Notes: a model not told the origin generated them from the sequence alone. A DNA stretch of 10,996 nt from DATDMG01 sp036518955 (GCA_036518955.1 DATDMG010000526.1:1-10996), one strand, 5' to 3'; positions 1 through 6,362 are shown, counted from the stretch's first letter. Numbers and translations: made by a program.

Positions 1-247
1 CGGGCGGTTCGGCGGCGGGGACGCCGTCCGGCGTGGCGCCGCCGTGGGCAGCCACGGCATCGCCCCCGGAGTCCTGCTCCGGCGCCGAGGCGGGGACCGC
101 CTCGGCGTGCGGCGGCGGCCCGGCGGGCCGGCTCGCCGCGCGACGGCGCCGGACCGCGGTCGTGACGACCTCGACCGGCGCCGTCGCCGGATCGGGCGGG
201 ACCGTCGTGTTCTTCGGCTCGTCGGTTGGCTCGGTGTCGAGCGTCAC
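1..247 (-). CDS. rne: Ribonuclease E/G, N-terminal fragment (runs off window)
   Basis: Only the first 82 codons lie in the window. The chosen GTG start (245-247) has a GGGAG ribosome binding site about 7 bases upstream and begins VTLDTEPTDEP. The fragment is a disordered Pro/Ala/Arg-rich segment with a basic stretch RRRRAASRPAGPP at about residues 31-43. Such basic, Pro-Ala-rich N-terminal extensions are typical of actinobacterial RNase E/G ahead of the S1 and catalytic domains, which would lie beyond the left edge. In actinobacteria the TIGR03960-TIGR03936 pair is normally followed by rne, rplU, rpmA and obgE, so the position downstream of TIGR03936 is the stronger argument. RNase E/G is an endoribonuclease in mRNA turnover and rRNA/tRNA processing. 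No catalytic residue is visible here, so the identification rests on context and composition. A different Arg-rich protein cannot be excluded. Confidence 0.68.
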   Translation of the reverse strand, partial: MTLDTEPTDEPKNTTVPPDPATAPVEVVTTAVRRRRAASRPAGPPPHAEAVPASAPEQDSGGDAVAAHGGATPDGVPAAEPP

Positions 248-289
248 GGGTAGCTCCCGTCGACCCCGGATGCCGACCACACCTGGCGG

Positions 290-306
290 CACCGCGCGGG
301 GCGGTG
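290..306 (-). promoter_or_regulatory. Second small hairpin in the rne leader
   Basis: Arms caccgc (290-295) and gcggtg (301-306) form a perfect 6-bp stem with a 5-base loop. It lies between the large stem-loop and the rne ribosome binding site, so the leader can fold into two successive stems. The function is inferred only from its position. Confidence 0.4.
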
Positions 307-315
307 TTGTCGTCG

Positions 316-374
316 CGCCCAGGAGCGCGACGGAAGTCGACGTGGTACGCCGTCGGCGATCGCGCTCCTGGGCG
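316..374 (-). promoter_or_regulatory. Large stem-loop in the rne leader / TIGR03936 3' end
   Basis: Bases 316-330 (cgcccaggagcgcga) and 360-374 (tcgcgctcctgggcg) are a perfect 15-bp inverted repeat enclosing 29 bases. The enclosed part contains a further cgacg/cgtcg inner pairing at 338-342 and 351-355. On the minus strand it starts 13 bases after the TIGR03936 stop codon and ends about 68 bases before the rne start. There is no T-run after it in either direction. It could be a U-less actinobacterial terminator for TIGR03936, or a structured 5' leader of rne. Known RNase E autoregulation in E. coli works through rne leader hairpins, so a leader role is attractive but inferred. Confidence 0.6.
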
Positions 375-387
375 GGCGCGGCACACG

Positions 388-1203
388 TCAGGCGCCGATG
401 GCGTTCCGATCGGCGGCCAGCGGATCGGCCACCGTGCCGTTCTCCTCGTCGAGCGGCCCCTGCGCCAGCCGGGTCATCCGTGGAGGTGACAGCGGCGCGA
501 GGTGTACCTGCGACCGGAGGCCGGCCAGGACGTCATCGGGTCGAACGGCAGGTGTGGTATGCCGGACGACCAACTGCAGTATCGCACAACAACCCGGCTC
601 GCCTTGAGCGGCGCCGGCACTGCTCTGGTTCACAACGCCTGCCGGACCAGCAGACGTTCCGGGACCTGTCCGGAATTCCGAGCGGAGCAGATCGAGGCGA
701 ACGACCGCATATCGGGTATCGAACGTGCGCATCCCGGACTTCGTGAGCCGCTGGACGTCCACCCGTTCGGCCGCCAGGAAGCGCGCGACCGCGGCGGACA
801 CCGCGACCGGATCGGCCCCGGGAACCTCGAGCTGCCAGAAGGATCCCGCCAACCGGTCGGCGAGCGATCCAGGGCCAGCCTCGACCACCTCCAGGACGTC
901 GAGACCGGGCGGCAGCGCCTCGTCCACCGCCACACGCAGCGAGTCGGGATCGCACCGACGGGTGACCGCGATCTCCAGATACTCCGCCTCGCTCGCCGCT
1001 CCGGTGGGCGCGGCGTTCGCGTAGGAGATCCGCGGGTGCGGGGTGAAGCCCGCCGAGTAGGCCATCGGGACGGCCGCCCTGCGCACCGCCCGCTCGAAGG
1101 CACGCTGGAAGTCCCGATGGCTGCTGAACCGCAGCCTCCCCCGCTTGGCGTAACGCAGCCGGAGCCGCTGGACGGCGGGCTCAGGCGGCGGACCCTCCGG
1201 CAC
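388..1203 (-). CDS. TIGR03936 family radical SAM-associated protein (DUF2344)
   Basis: This 271-residue protein starts near VQRLRLRYAKRGRLRFSSHR (residues 11-30), followed by FERAVRRAAVPMAYSAGFTP and YANAAPTGAASEAEYLE (about 61-77). These are the hallmark N-terminal blocks of the TIGR03936/DUF2344 family. A second family signature, RLTKSGMRTFDTRYAVVRLDL, lies at about 152-172. The family has no established biochemical role. In many bacteria it is encoded next to, or fused with, the TIGR03960 radical SAM protein, and the two are assumed to act together. Here the partner lies more than 3 kb upstream, with three genes between. The GTG start at 1201-1203 has GGGAGG 14 bases upstream, which is rather far. 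An in-frame CTG three codons earlier has ideal spacing, so the exact start is uncertain. Downstream lie the structured leader and the RNase E gene. Confidence 0.9.
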   Translation of the reverse strand: MPEGPPPEPAVQRLRLRYAKRGRLRFSSHRDFQRAFERAVRRAAVPMAYSAGFTPHPRISYANAAPTGAASEAEYLEIAVTRRCDPDSLRVAVDEALPPGLDVLEVVEAGPGSLADRLAGSFWQLEVPGADPVAVSAAVARFLAAERVDVQRLTKSGMRTFDTRYAVVRLDLLRSEFRTGPGTSAGPAGVVNQSSAGAAQGEPGCCAILQLVVRHTTPAVRPDDVLAGLRSQVHLAPLSPPRMTRLAQGPLDEENGTVADPLAADRNAIGA

Positions 1204-1246
1204 CCGTGCCAGCGCGACCTCCCGGGACGAACGACCTGACCGTCTT

Positions 1247-1252
1247 ACCCTA
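1247..1252 (-). promoter_or_regulatory. Possible -10 element upstream of TIGR03936
   Basis: The minus strand reads TAGGGT here, matching the actinobacterial TANNNT -10 pattern, about 44 bases before the GTG start. No convincing -35 hexamer is present. If real, TIGR03936 and rne can be transcribed independently of the sortase pair. Confidence 0.25.
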
Positions 1253-1284
1253 GCCCGATCCGGGGCCGACGCCGGGCGCGCGGC

Positions 1285-2031
1285 TCAGGACGGCACCGGG
1301 GCGGCGTAGATGATCAGATTGTCCTGGTAGCGGTGGCGGACCGGGTCGAACGCACCACCACAGGTGATCAGCACGAGGCGCGGCGGGATGTCCTGCCGGA
1401 AGGCGTCGGTGCGGGCTGCGAGCTCCGCCTGCGGCACGGACCGGCGGGAGGTGACCCGGTAGCGCATCCGCCGGCCCCCGGCCCGCAGCTCGACGACCTG
1501 GCCCGTCCGCAACGTCTTGAGCTCGGCCATCACACCCAGGCCGTACCGGGCGGAGTCGACGTGCCCAGCGATCACGACGCTGCCGTAGGCGTCGCCTGCC
1601 AGGGCGCCTCCGTCCCACCAGCCGACGGTGGCAGGGTCGTCGGGAATGACCAGGGCGCCGTCCGGGTGCAGGCCCGAATCCTTGATCGGCGCGGTGGCCC
1701 CGCTGGGCAACCGGAACTCCAGCGGCTGGAAGGACACCGTCGCCGCCAACGATCGTGCCAGTTTGGCCGGTGGCACGGCGGCCGAGGCTGCGCGCCCCTC
1801 CGGCACGGCGGCCGGCCCGACGACCGGCGCCGCGGAGACCTCCCGGCCCAGCGTGCCGTCCGCGAGCGAGGGCCCGGCCGCCGGGCCCGGGCCGGGACCG
1901 ATCGCCACCAGGACGCCGGTGAGCGTGGTCGACACCCCGTACGCCACCGCCCCGGCAAGCCCGAGCGTCGACGCCCGGCGCCGCCCCGGAGCCGGGCGTC
2001 GACGTCCGGCCGGTGACGCGTGCGTGCTCAC
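1285..2031 (-). CDS. Sortase, class F-type, membrane-anchored
   Basis: Sortases are extracytoplasmic cysteine transpeptidases that attach proteins carrying a sorting signal to the cell wall. The 248-residue product has a short basic N-terminus, one membrane segment at about 22-44, a Pro/Ala-rich linker, and a C-terminal sortase domain from about residue 98. The catalytic triad is visible: His157 in VIAGHVDS, Cys224 in LVLITCGGAFD, and an Arg at 232 or 234 in VRHRYQDN. The LITCGG-FD and Y-DN-I/V-A signatures fit the actinobacterial class F/E-like group. The GTG start at 2029-2031 overlaps the upstream stop codon as GTGA, indicating translational coupling with the DUF4397 gene. The frame stays open further upstream to 2190, but that stretch is Arg/Gly-rich, lies inside the upstream gene and has no family similarity. 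Its natural substrate is not obvious: no LPXTG-type motif is seen in the coupled neighbour. Confidence 0.9.
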   Translation of the reverse strand: MSTHASPAGRRRPAPGRRRASTLGLAGAVAYGVSTTLTGVLVAIGPGPGPAAGPSLADGTLGREVSAAPVVGPAAVPEGRAASAAVPPAKLARSLAATVSFQPLEFRLPSGATAPIKDSGLHPDGALVIPDDPATVGWWDGGALAGDAYGSVVIAGHVDSARYGLGVMAELKTLRTGQVVELRAGGRRMRYRVTSRRSVPQAELAARTDAFRQDIPPRLVLITCGGAFDPVRHRYQDNLIIYAAPVPS

Positions 2032-2951
2032 CGCACCGATCGGCCCCCGGCCAGGTGCGCGATGACAGGCTCGGCGGCGGGGGGAACGGCGGCGCGGGCC
2101 GTGGTCTGGGCACTGCGCACCGAACCGAGGACGGCCCCCGCCAGCCCGGCGAGCCCGAGGACGGCGATCGCGGCCGCGACGACCAACCATGGCACCGACC
2201 GCGACGTGACGATCGAGTCCGCGGCCTGGCCACCGTCGCCGGTGTGCACCGACGTGGGCCGACCGGCGCCGACCACCGGGACGGGGAACACCTGGACGAT
2301 CGCGTCGGCGGTCTTCTCGGCCGGGCTCCCGAACGCGAAGATCCGGGTGAGGGTGCCCGGCTCCAGGGTCACCTGAACGGGCGCCAGGATGGTCCGGCCG
2401 GCGTTCGCGGTCGCCACCACGTCGAGCGAGTAGGCGCGGGCCGGGACGACGAGACTGAGCGACTCACCATTCGCGACATTGCGGAAGAAGGGTTGGCCAT
2501 CGACCCGGATGTCCGCCGGTTCGGCCACCGCGACGTGCGAGACGACCAGCCGGGTCTTGCCCGGGCCGACGGACGACGTGTCGTTGCGGAAGACCGTCAC
2601 GACAGGACTCATCGGGGCATCCGCGGCGCGGTGGGCGACGACGTCCAGACTGTCCTTGCCCGCGACCGTGAACCGGGCCGAGACCAGTGTGGTCGACCCC
2701 GACCTGACCTGGATCACATGCTGCCCGACGGACAGGTTCAGTGGGCCGACCACGGTCTTCGGCGCCACCGCGGCCTGCACCACGGATGAGTCGACGAGCA
2801 CGTCCACCGTGCTTCCGGCGATGGCCTGAACGATGTACACCTGACTCGTCGGGGCGGCGGAGGCGAGGGACGCCGTCCCGACGGCGGAGGCGAGCAGGAG
2901 GAGCCCGACAGACACCGTTCGGATCGCCAGACGGCCGGACCTGCTACTCAT
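2028..2951 (-). CDS. Secreted, membrane-anchored DUF4397 domain protein
   Basis: This 307-residue protein has a clear signal peptide (basic RSGRLAIR, a hydrophobic run at about 12-30, likely cleavage after ASA near residue 33). Beta-rich DUF4397-type repeats follow, spanning about 36-210, with motifs such as RLVVSHVAVAEPADIRVDG and VVPARAYSLDVVATANAG. Next come a linker, one transmembrane helix at about 254-277, and a cytoplasmic tail of about 30 residues. The ATG at 2949-2951 is preferred because GGAGG lies six bases upstream and a signal peptide follows directly. An in-frame GTG 14 codons earlier has neither. DUF4397 proteins have no known activity, but the domain is beta-sandwich-like and extracytoplasmic, and in actinobacteria such genes often sit beside class F sortases. 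The stop overlaps the sortase start by four bases. The tail after the membrane helix is too long for a classical cell-wall sorting signal and no LPXTG is present, so it looks membrane-anchored. Confidence 0.85.
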   Translation of the reverse strand: MSSRSGRLAIRTVSVGLLLLASAVGTASLASAAPTSQVYIVQAIAGSTVDVLVDSSVVQAAVAPKTVVGPLNLSVGQHVIQVRSGSTTLVSARFTVAGKDSLDVVAHRAADAPMSPVVTVFRNDTSSVGPGKTRLVVSHVAVAEPADIRVDGQPFFRNVANGESLSLVVPARAYSLDVVATANAGRTILAPVQVTLEPGTLTRIFAFGSPAEKTADAIVQVFPVPVVGAGRPTSVHTGDGGQAADSIVTSRSVPWLVVAAAIAVLGLAGLAGAVLGSVRSAQTTARAAVPPAAEPVIAHLAGGRSVR

Positions 2952-2966
2952 CGGGAACCTCCGTCG

Positions 2967-2987
2967 GTGCTGTACCAGTGCTGTACC
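2967..2987. repeat. 10-bp direct repeat in the 5' leader of the DUF4397 gene
   Basis: The plus strand reads gtgctgtacc at 2967-2976 and again at 2978-2987, separated by one base. It lies just upstream of the GGAGG of the DUF4397 gene. The 11-bp periodicity (about one helical turn) would suit a repressor bound to two half-sites, or it may be chance slippage. Confidence 0.5.
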
Positions 2988-3163
2988 GGCCACGGGAAGG
3001 CGTGATCAGCAGGTATTGCGCTGCGTCACGACACTGTAGGGCGGTTGGTGCGTTCTTCGCGGCAAGACGCGCGATCTGTGACCGGGCAGTTGTTCGACGG
3101 CGGTTCGGGTGGGCAAAGTACACGGTGGGTCATGAGGGTGGAGCTAGGCTGACCGTAACAGCT

Positions 3164-3178
3164 CGGGCGAATCGCCCG
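3164..3178. promoter_or_regulatory. Perfect palindrome CGGGCGAATCGCCCG, candidate operator
   Basis: Seven-base arms cgggcga and tcgcccg flank one central base. It is 14 bases downstream of the TAGGCT -10-like hexamer and 72 bases before the ATG of the plus-strand gene. That position fits an operator for a dimeric regulator or a small 5'-leader hairpin. No family assignment is possible from the sequence. Confidence 0.45.
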
Positions 3179-3250
3179 TGGATCACCGCTCGCAGCGGCG
3201 AGCCGGGGCAGACGAGCGGGGGGAAGGGTGGCCTGGCGCGGGAGGACGAG

Positions 3251-4342
3251 ATGACGGAACCGGACACCGTCCCCGAACCGGACGCCTACGGCGTGGCGGG
3301 ATCCTCCGCACCGCGTCAGGCATCGGTGTCGGGGCGAGACACCACGCCGGCACGGCCCACCGGCCCGAGCCCCTCGGCGGCCCTCACCGGTCAGGCGCCG
3401 ATTCGCGTCGTCCGACGGCCGAGCCAGCAGACGGCAGCCCTGCGCCAGGAGCTCGACGAGAAGGCTGCGGCCACCGACGAACTGCGGGAGGCGCTCGACG
3501 AGCTGCGCCAGGTACTGGACGTCGACAACCACCCGCCGCCCACCGGCGCCCACCGGGGCCGGGCCCGGCTCGCCCTGGTCGGGGTGACGGTGGTCGCGAT
3601 CGCGACCATCCTCACCTATCTGGTGCTGAACCGGGACGGCGAGGCGATCGTCCGCTCCCCCGAGCCGTCGCCGTCGCCCCCGGCGACCGCGGCGTCGACC
3701 GCGACCGCGAGCGCGACCCCGGCCGGCACCGTGCAGCCGCTGCCGTGGCCCGGCGGCGCGGTCGTGGCGCCGCCCGGCCTCGCCGCCAGCGGCCCGGGGG
3801 TCACCACGCCCGGCAGCGTCGTCCAGGTCGCCCTGGACGACGACGGCACCCACCTGGACGTCGTGGAGCGCCTCCTGCTCGACGCGCCGACGGGTGACGC
3901 ACTGGTCCTGGCCGCGCCGGTCCTGGCCGTGCCCGCCCTGCACGAGGAGGGCACGGCACCGGTGAGCGACCTGCAGGTCCAGCTCGACGACGTGGTGACG
4001 GCCGCCACCGCGACCGATACCGGCCGCTGGGCCGTGACGCCGGCGGCAGGCAGCCGGTACGAGCGGGCCACGCTCCGGTACCGCCTCGGCGGGGCCGTCG
4101 TCACCGTCACCCCCGCCCCGCCGGGCCGGGCGCTCGGCGTCGTCACCCCGCTCACCGCCGCGGTCAGCCAGGGCCGCGGGCACGACGTCGTCGTCCGCAC
4201 CCTCGACCCGCGGGTGATCGGCGTGTCCTGCCCGGGAGCCGCCGGCACCGGAACCGTCTGCGGCACCCGCACGGACGGCGGCTGGACGGCGCACCTGCCC
4301 GGCGACGCGCAGCCCCTCGTCCTGCTGCAGGTCCAGCGGTAG
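3251..4342 (+). CDS. Single-pass membrane protein of unknown function with coiled coil and extracytoplasmic C-terminal domain
   Basis: I do not recognise this 363-residue protein. It begins at an ATG with GGAGG five bases upstream. The layout is an acidic then Pro/Ser/Ala-rich disordered N-terminus (1-55), an Ala/Leu/Glu heptad-like coiled coil (about 57-91), and one transmembrane helix (about 106-126, preceded by HRGRAR, so the N-terminus is predicted inside). A low-complexity Pro/Ser/Ala/Thr linker (about 133-162) follows, then a Val/Ala/Asp-rich, probably beta-sheet outer domain of about 200 residues. Two cysteines near the end (Cys327 in GVSCPG, Cys337 in TVCGTR) could form a disulfide outside the cell. 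The Thr/Ala/Pro-rich linker is the kind of segment that is O-mannosylated in actinobacteria, and a protein O-mannosyltransferase gene is nearby, but that link is inference. It is the only plus-strand gene in the window, divergent from the DUF4397-sortase pair and convergent with TIGR03960. Confidence 0.85.
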   Translation: MTEPDTVPEPDAYGVAGSSAPRQASVSGRDTTPARPTGPSPSAALTGQAPIRVVRRPSQQTAALRQELDEKAAATDELREALDELRQVLDVDNHPPPTGAHRGRARLALVGVTVVAIATILTYLVLNRDGEAIVRSPEPSPSPPATAASTATASATPAGTVQPLPWPGGAVVAPPGLAASGPGVTTPGSVVQVALDDDGTHLDVVERLLLDAPTGDALVLAAPVLAVPALHEEGTAPVSDLQVQLDDVVTAATATDTGRWAVTPAAGSRYERATLRYRLGGAVVTVTPAPPGRALGVVTPLTAAVSQGRGHDVVVRTLDPRVIGVSCPGAAGTGTVCGTRTDGGWTAHLPGDAQPLVLLQVQR

Positions 4343-4370
4343 GGCCGGGGCGGCGGTAGGGCCGGGGCGG
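4337..4370. repeat. 17-bp perfect tandem repeat covering the stop codon of the plus-strand gene
   Basis: The unit cggtagggccggggcgg occurs at 4337-4353 and again at 4354-4370. The TAG stop of the membrane protein gene is inside the first copy. It looks like a local slippage duplication at the convergent gene junction. Confidence 0.7.
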
Positions 4371-4388
4371 CGGCCGGCGGCGCTACCG
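4354..4388. terminator. Possible bidirectional terminator hairpin at the convergent junction
   Basis: CGGTAG (4354-4359) pairs with CTACCG (4383-4388), and an inner GCCGG (4361-4365) pairs with CCGGC (4374-4378) around an 8-base loop. There is no T-tract. It sits between the plus-strand stop and the TIGR03960 stop, which falls within the right arm, so either transcript could use it. Confidence 0.35.
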
Positions 4389-6362
4389 GCTGTCCGCTCG
4401 CTGACTGGCCGGTGCCACGGTCACGGGCAGCAGCGTGCGCCCGGTCGGCCCGATCTGGATGTGCGTCCCCAACTGGGGGCACACCCCGCAGTCGAAGCAC
4501 GGCGTCCAGCGGCAGTCGTCGACCTCGACCTCGGAGCGGGCGTCCTGCCAGTCCTCCCAGAGCCAGTCGGAGTCCAGGCCGGCGTCGAGGTGGCCCCAGG
4601 GCAGCACCTCGGCGAAGTCGCGCTCCCGGGTGGTGTACCAGGCGACGTCCACCGGCTCGTCGGCAAGCGCCTTCTCGGCGGCGTCCATCCAGCGGTCGAA
4701 GCTGAAGTGCTCACTCCAGCCGTCGAACCGACCGCCGGCCTCCCACACCCCCCGGATGACCTTGCCGATCCGGCGGTCGCCCCGGGAGAGCAGGCCCTCC
4801 ACGATGCCCGGCTTGCCGTCGTGGTAGCGCAGCCCGATGGACCGGCCGTACCGTTTGTCGGCGCGCAGCGCATCGCGCAGCAGGCGTAGCCGGCGGTCGA
4901 CGGTCTCGTGATCCGCCTGAGCGGCCCACTGGAACGGGGTGTGCGGCTTCGGCACGAAGCCGCCGATGCTGACCGTGCACCGGATGTCGCGCTGGCCCGA
5001 CACCTGCCGGCCGGTCTCGATCACCCTTCGCGCGAGCGCGGCGATCTGCAGCACGTCGTCGTCGGTCTCGGTCGGCAGACCGCACATGAAGTAGAGCTTC
5101 ACCTGCCGCCAGCCGGCCCGGTACGCGGCGGCCACGGTCCGGACCAGGTCGTCCTCGGTGACCATCTTGTTGATGACCTTGCGGATCCGCTCGCTGCCGC
5201 CCTCCGGCGCGAACGTGAGCCCGGACCGGCGACCGTTCCGGGAGAGCTCGTTCGCCAGGTCGATGTTGAACGCGTCCACCCTGGTGCTGGGCAGCGAGAG
5301 CCCGGTGTTGGTGCCCTGGTAGCGGTCGGCGAGCTGCTTGGCGAGCGGGCCGATCTCGCTGTGGTCCGCGCTGGAGAGGCTGAGCAGGCCGACCTCCTCG
5401 AACCCCGTCGCGGCCAGGCCGCGGTCGACCATCGCACCGATCCCGTCGATGGACCGCTCCCGCACCGGCCGAGTGATCATGCCGGCCTGGCAGAACCGGC
5501 ACCCGCGGGTGCAGCCGCGGAAGATCTCGACGCTCATCCGCTCGTGCACGGTCTCGGCCAGCGGCACCAACGGCTGCTTCGGGTACGGCCACTCGTCGAG
5601 GTCCATCACGGTGTGCTTGCTGACCCGCCAGGGGATGCCGCCCCGGTTCGGGACGACGCGCTGGATCCGGCCGTCCGGCAGGTAGTGGACGTCGTAGAAC
5701 GCGGGCACGTACACCGTGCCGCTGGCAGCCAGTCGGTGCAGCAACCCCGCGCGGCCCCCCGGCCGGCCCTCCCGCTTCCAGCTCCCGACCAGCTCACTGA
5801 TCGCCAGCACGGCCTGCTCGCCGTCGCCGATCACCGCGCCGTCGATGAACTCCGCGATCGGCTCCGGGTTGAACGCCGCGTGGCCGCCGGCCAGGACGAC
5901 GGGGTGGGATTCGCCCCGCTGGGTGGCCGTCAACGGAATGCCGGCCAGGTCGAGCGCGGTGAGCAGGTTCGTGTATCCCAACTCGGTCGAGAAGGACACC
6001 CCGAGCAGGTCGAACGCCCCGACCGGGCGGTGGGAGTCGACCGTGAACTGCGGGACGCCGTGCTCGCGCATCAGCGCCTCGAGGTCAGGCCAGACGGCAT
6101 AGGTGCGCTCGGCGAGGATGTCGGGACGCTCGTTCAGCACCTCATAGAGGATCATGATGCCCTGATTGGGCAGACCGACCTCGTAGGCGTCCGGGTACAT
6201 CAGCGCCCACCGGACGGTGTGGTCACCCGCGACGTCCCACGGCTTGACCTGACTGTTGAGCTCCCCGCCGACGTACTGGATCGGCTTGGAGACGGCCGGC
6301 AGCAGCGCCTCGAGCCGGTCGAAGACGGGCGTGGGGTCGGGGTGCCGGCGATCGGCGGACAT
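4383..6362 (-). CDS. TIGR03960 family radical SAM protein with B12-binding-like N-terminal domain
   Basis: This is a 659-residue radical SAM protein. The N-terminal third (about 45-200) is the cobalamin-binding-like Rossmann region typical of the family (MYPDAYEVGLPNQGIMILYE, then LLGVSFSTELGYTN and VVLAGGHAAFNPEP). The radical SAM core follows, with the [4Fe-4S]/SAM motif CTRGCRFC (Cys284, Cys288, Cys291) and a downstream APEGGSERIRKVINKMVTED block. The C-terminus has four more cysteines, Cys617, 622, 625 and 628 (CRWTPCFDCGVC), likely a second metal or iron-sulfur site. The classical DxHxxG cobalamin motif is not seen, so B12 use is doubtful. The reaction and substrate are unknown. The family is tied by gene order and fusion to TIGR03936 and RNase E/G. 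The ATG has GGGAGC about 10 bases upstream. It may share a transcript with the mannosyltransferase gene, whose stop is 86 bases upstream. Confidence 0.93.
   Translation of the reverse strand: MSADRRHPDPTPVFDRLEALLPAVSKPIQYVGGELNSQVKPWDVAGDHTVRWALMYPDAYEVGLPNQGIMILYEVLNERPDILAERTYAVWPDLEALMREHGVPQFTVDSHRPVGAFDLLGVSFSTELGYTNLLTALDLAGIPLTATQRGESHPVVLAGGHAAFNPEPIAEFIDGAVIGDGEQAVLAISELVGSWKREGRPGGRAGLLHRLAASGTVYVPAFYDVHYLPDGRIQRVVPNRGGIPWRVSKHTVMDLDEWPYPKQPLVPLAETVHERMSVEIFRGCTRGCRFCQAGMITRPVRERSIDGIGAMVDRGLAATGFEEVGLLSLSSADHSEIGPLAKQLADRYQGTNTGLSLPSTRVDAFNIDLANELSRNGRRSGLTFAPEGGSERIRKVINKMVTEDDLVRTVAAAYRAGWRQVKLYFMCGLPTETDDDVLQIAALARRVIETGRQVSGQRDIRCTVSIGGFVPKPHTPFQWAAQADHETVDRRLRLLRDALRADKRYGRSIGLRYHDGKPGIVEGLLSRGDRRIGKVIRGVWEAGGRFDGWSEHFSFDRWMDAAEKALADEPVDVAWYTTRERDFAEVLPWGHLDAGLDSDWLWEDWQDARSEVEVDDCRWTPCFDCGVCPQLGTHIQIGPTGRTLLPVTVAPASQRADSR

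Larger units (their letters stand above)
2952..3250. promoter_or_regulatory. Divergent intergenic region between the DUF4397 gene and the plus-strand membrane protein
   Basis: This 299-bp stretch separates two divergently transcribed genes and must hold promoters in both directions. On the plus strand a TAGGCT (3145-3150) fits an actinobacterial -10 but lacks a good -35. On the minus strand a TACAGT (3033-3038) is a possible -10 for the DUF4397-sortase pair, also without a clear -35 at standard spacing. The region is less GC-rich than the neighbouring genes. The open reading that continues upstream of 3251 on the plus strand has no start with a good ribosome binding site and is not considered coding. 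Confidence 0.45.

Noticed and set aside
33..746. Long plus-strand open frame of 237 codons across the left end
   Set aside because: It is antisense to the rne fragment and TIGR03936, Arg/Ala/Ser-rich, without ribosome binding site or family motif; a GC-rich shadow.
2032..2190. Possible N-terminal extension of the sortase
   Set aside because: It lies inside the DUF4397 coding region and is Arg/Gly-rich; the GTG at 2029-2031 in the GTGA overlap gives a normal membrane-anchored sortase.
3137..3155. Second weak iron-box-like match around TAGGCTGACCGTAA
   Set aside because: The similarity comes mainly from the TAGGCT hexamer, which is better explained as a -10 element.
2741..3250. Possible N-terminal extension of the plus-strand membrane protein by 170 codons
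   Set aside because: The extension is Arg/Pro-rich, overlaps the DUF4397 gene antisense and has no good ribosome binding site; the ATG at 3251 has GGAGG at ideal spacing.
3660..3735. Simple-sequence gcgaccgcg-type repetition
   Set aside because: It encodes the Pro/Ser/Ala/Thr linker of the membrane protein; ordinary codon bias in a low-complexity linker rather than a separate repeat element.
3026..4294. Minus-strand open frame of 422 codons opposite the unknown membrane protein
   Set aside because: Arg/Gly/Asp-rich composition with no membrane segment or motif; the plus-strand gene has clear architecture and a ribosome binding site.
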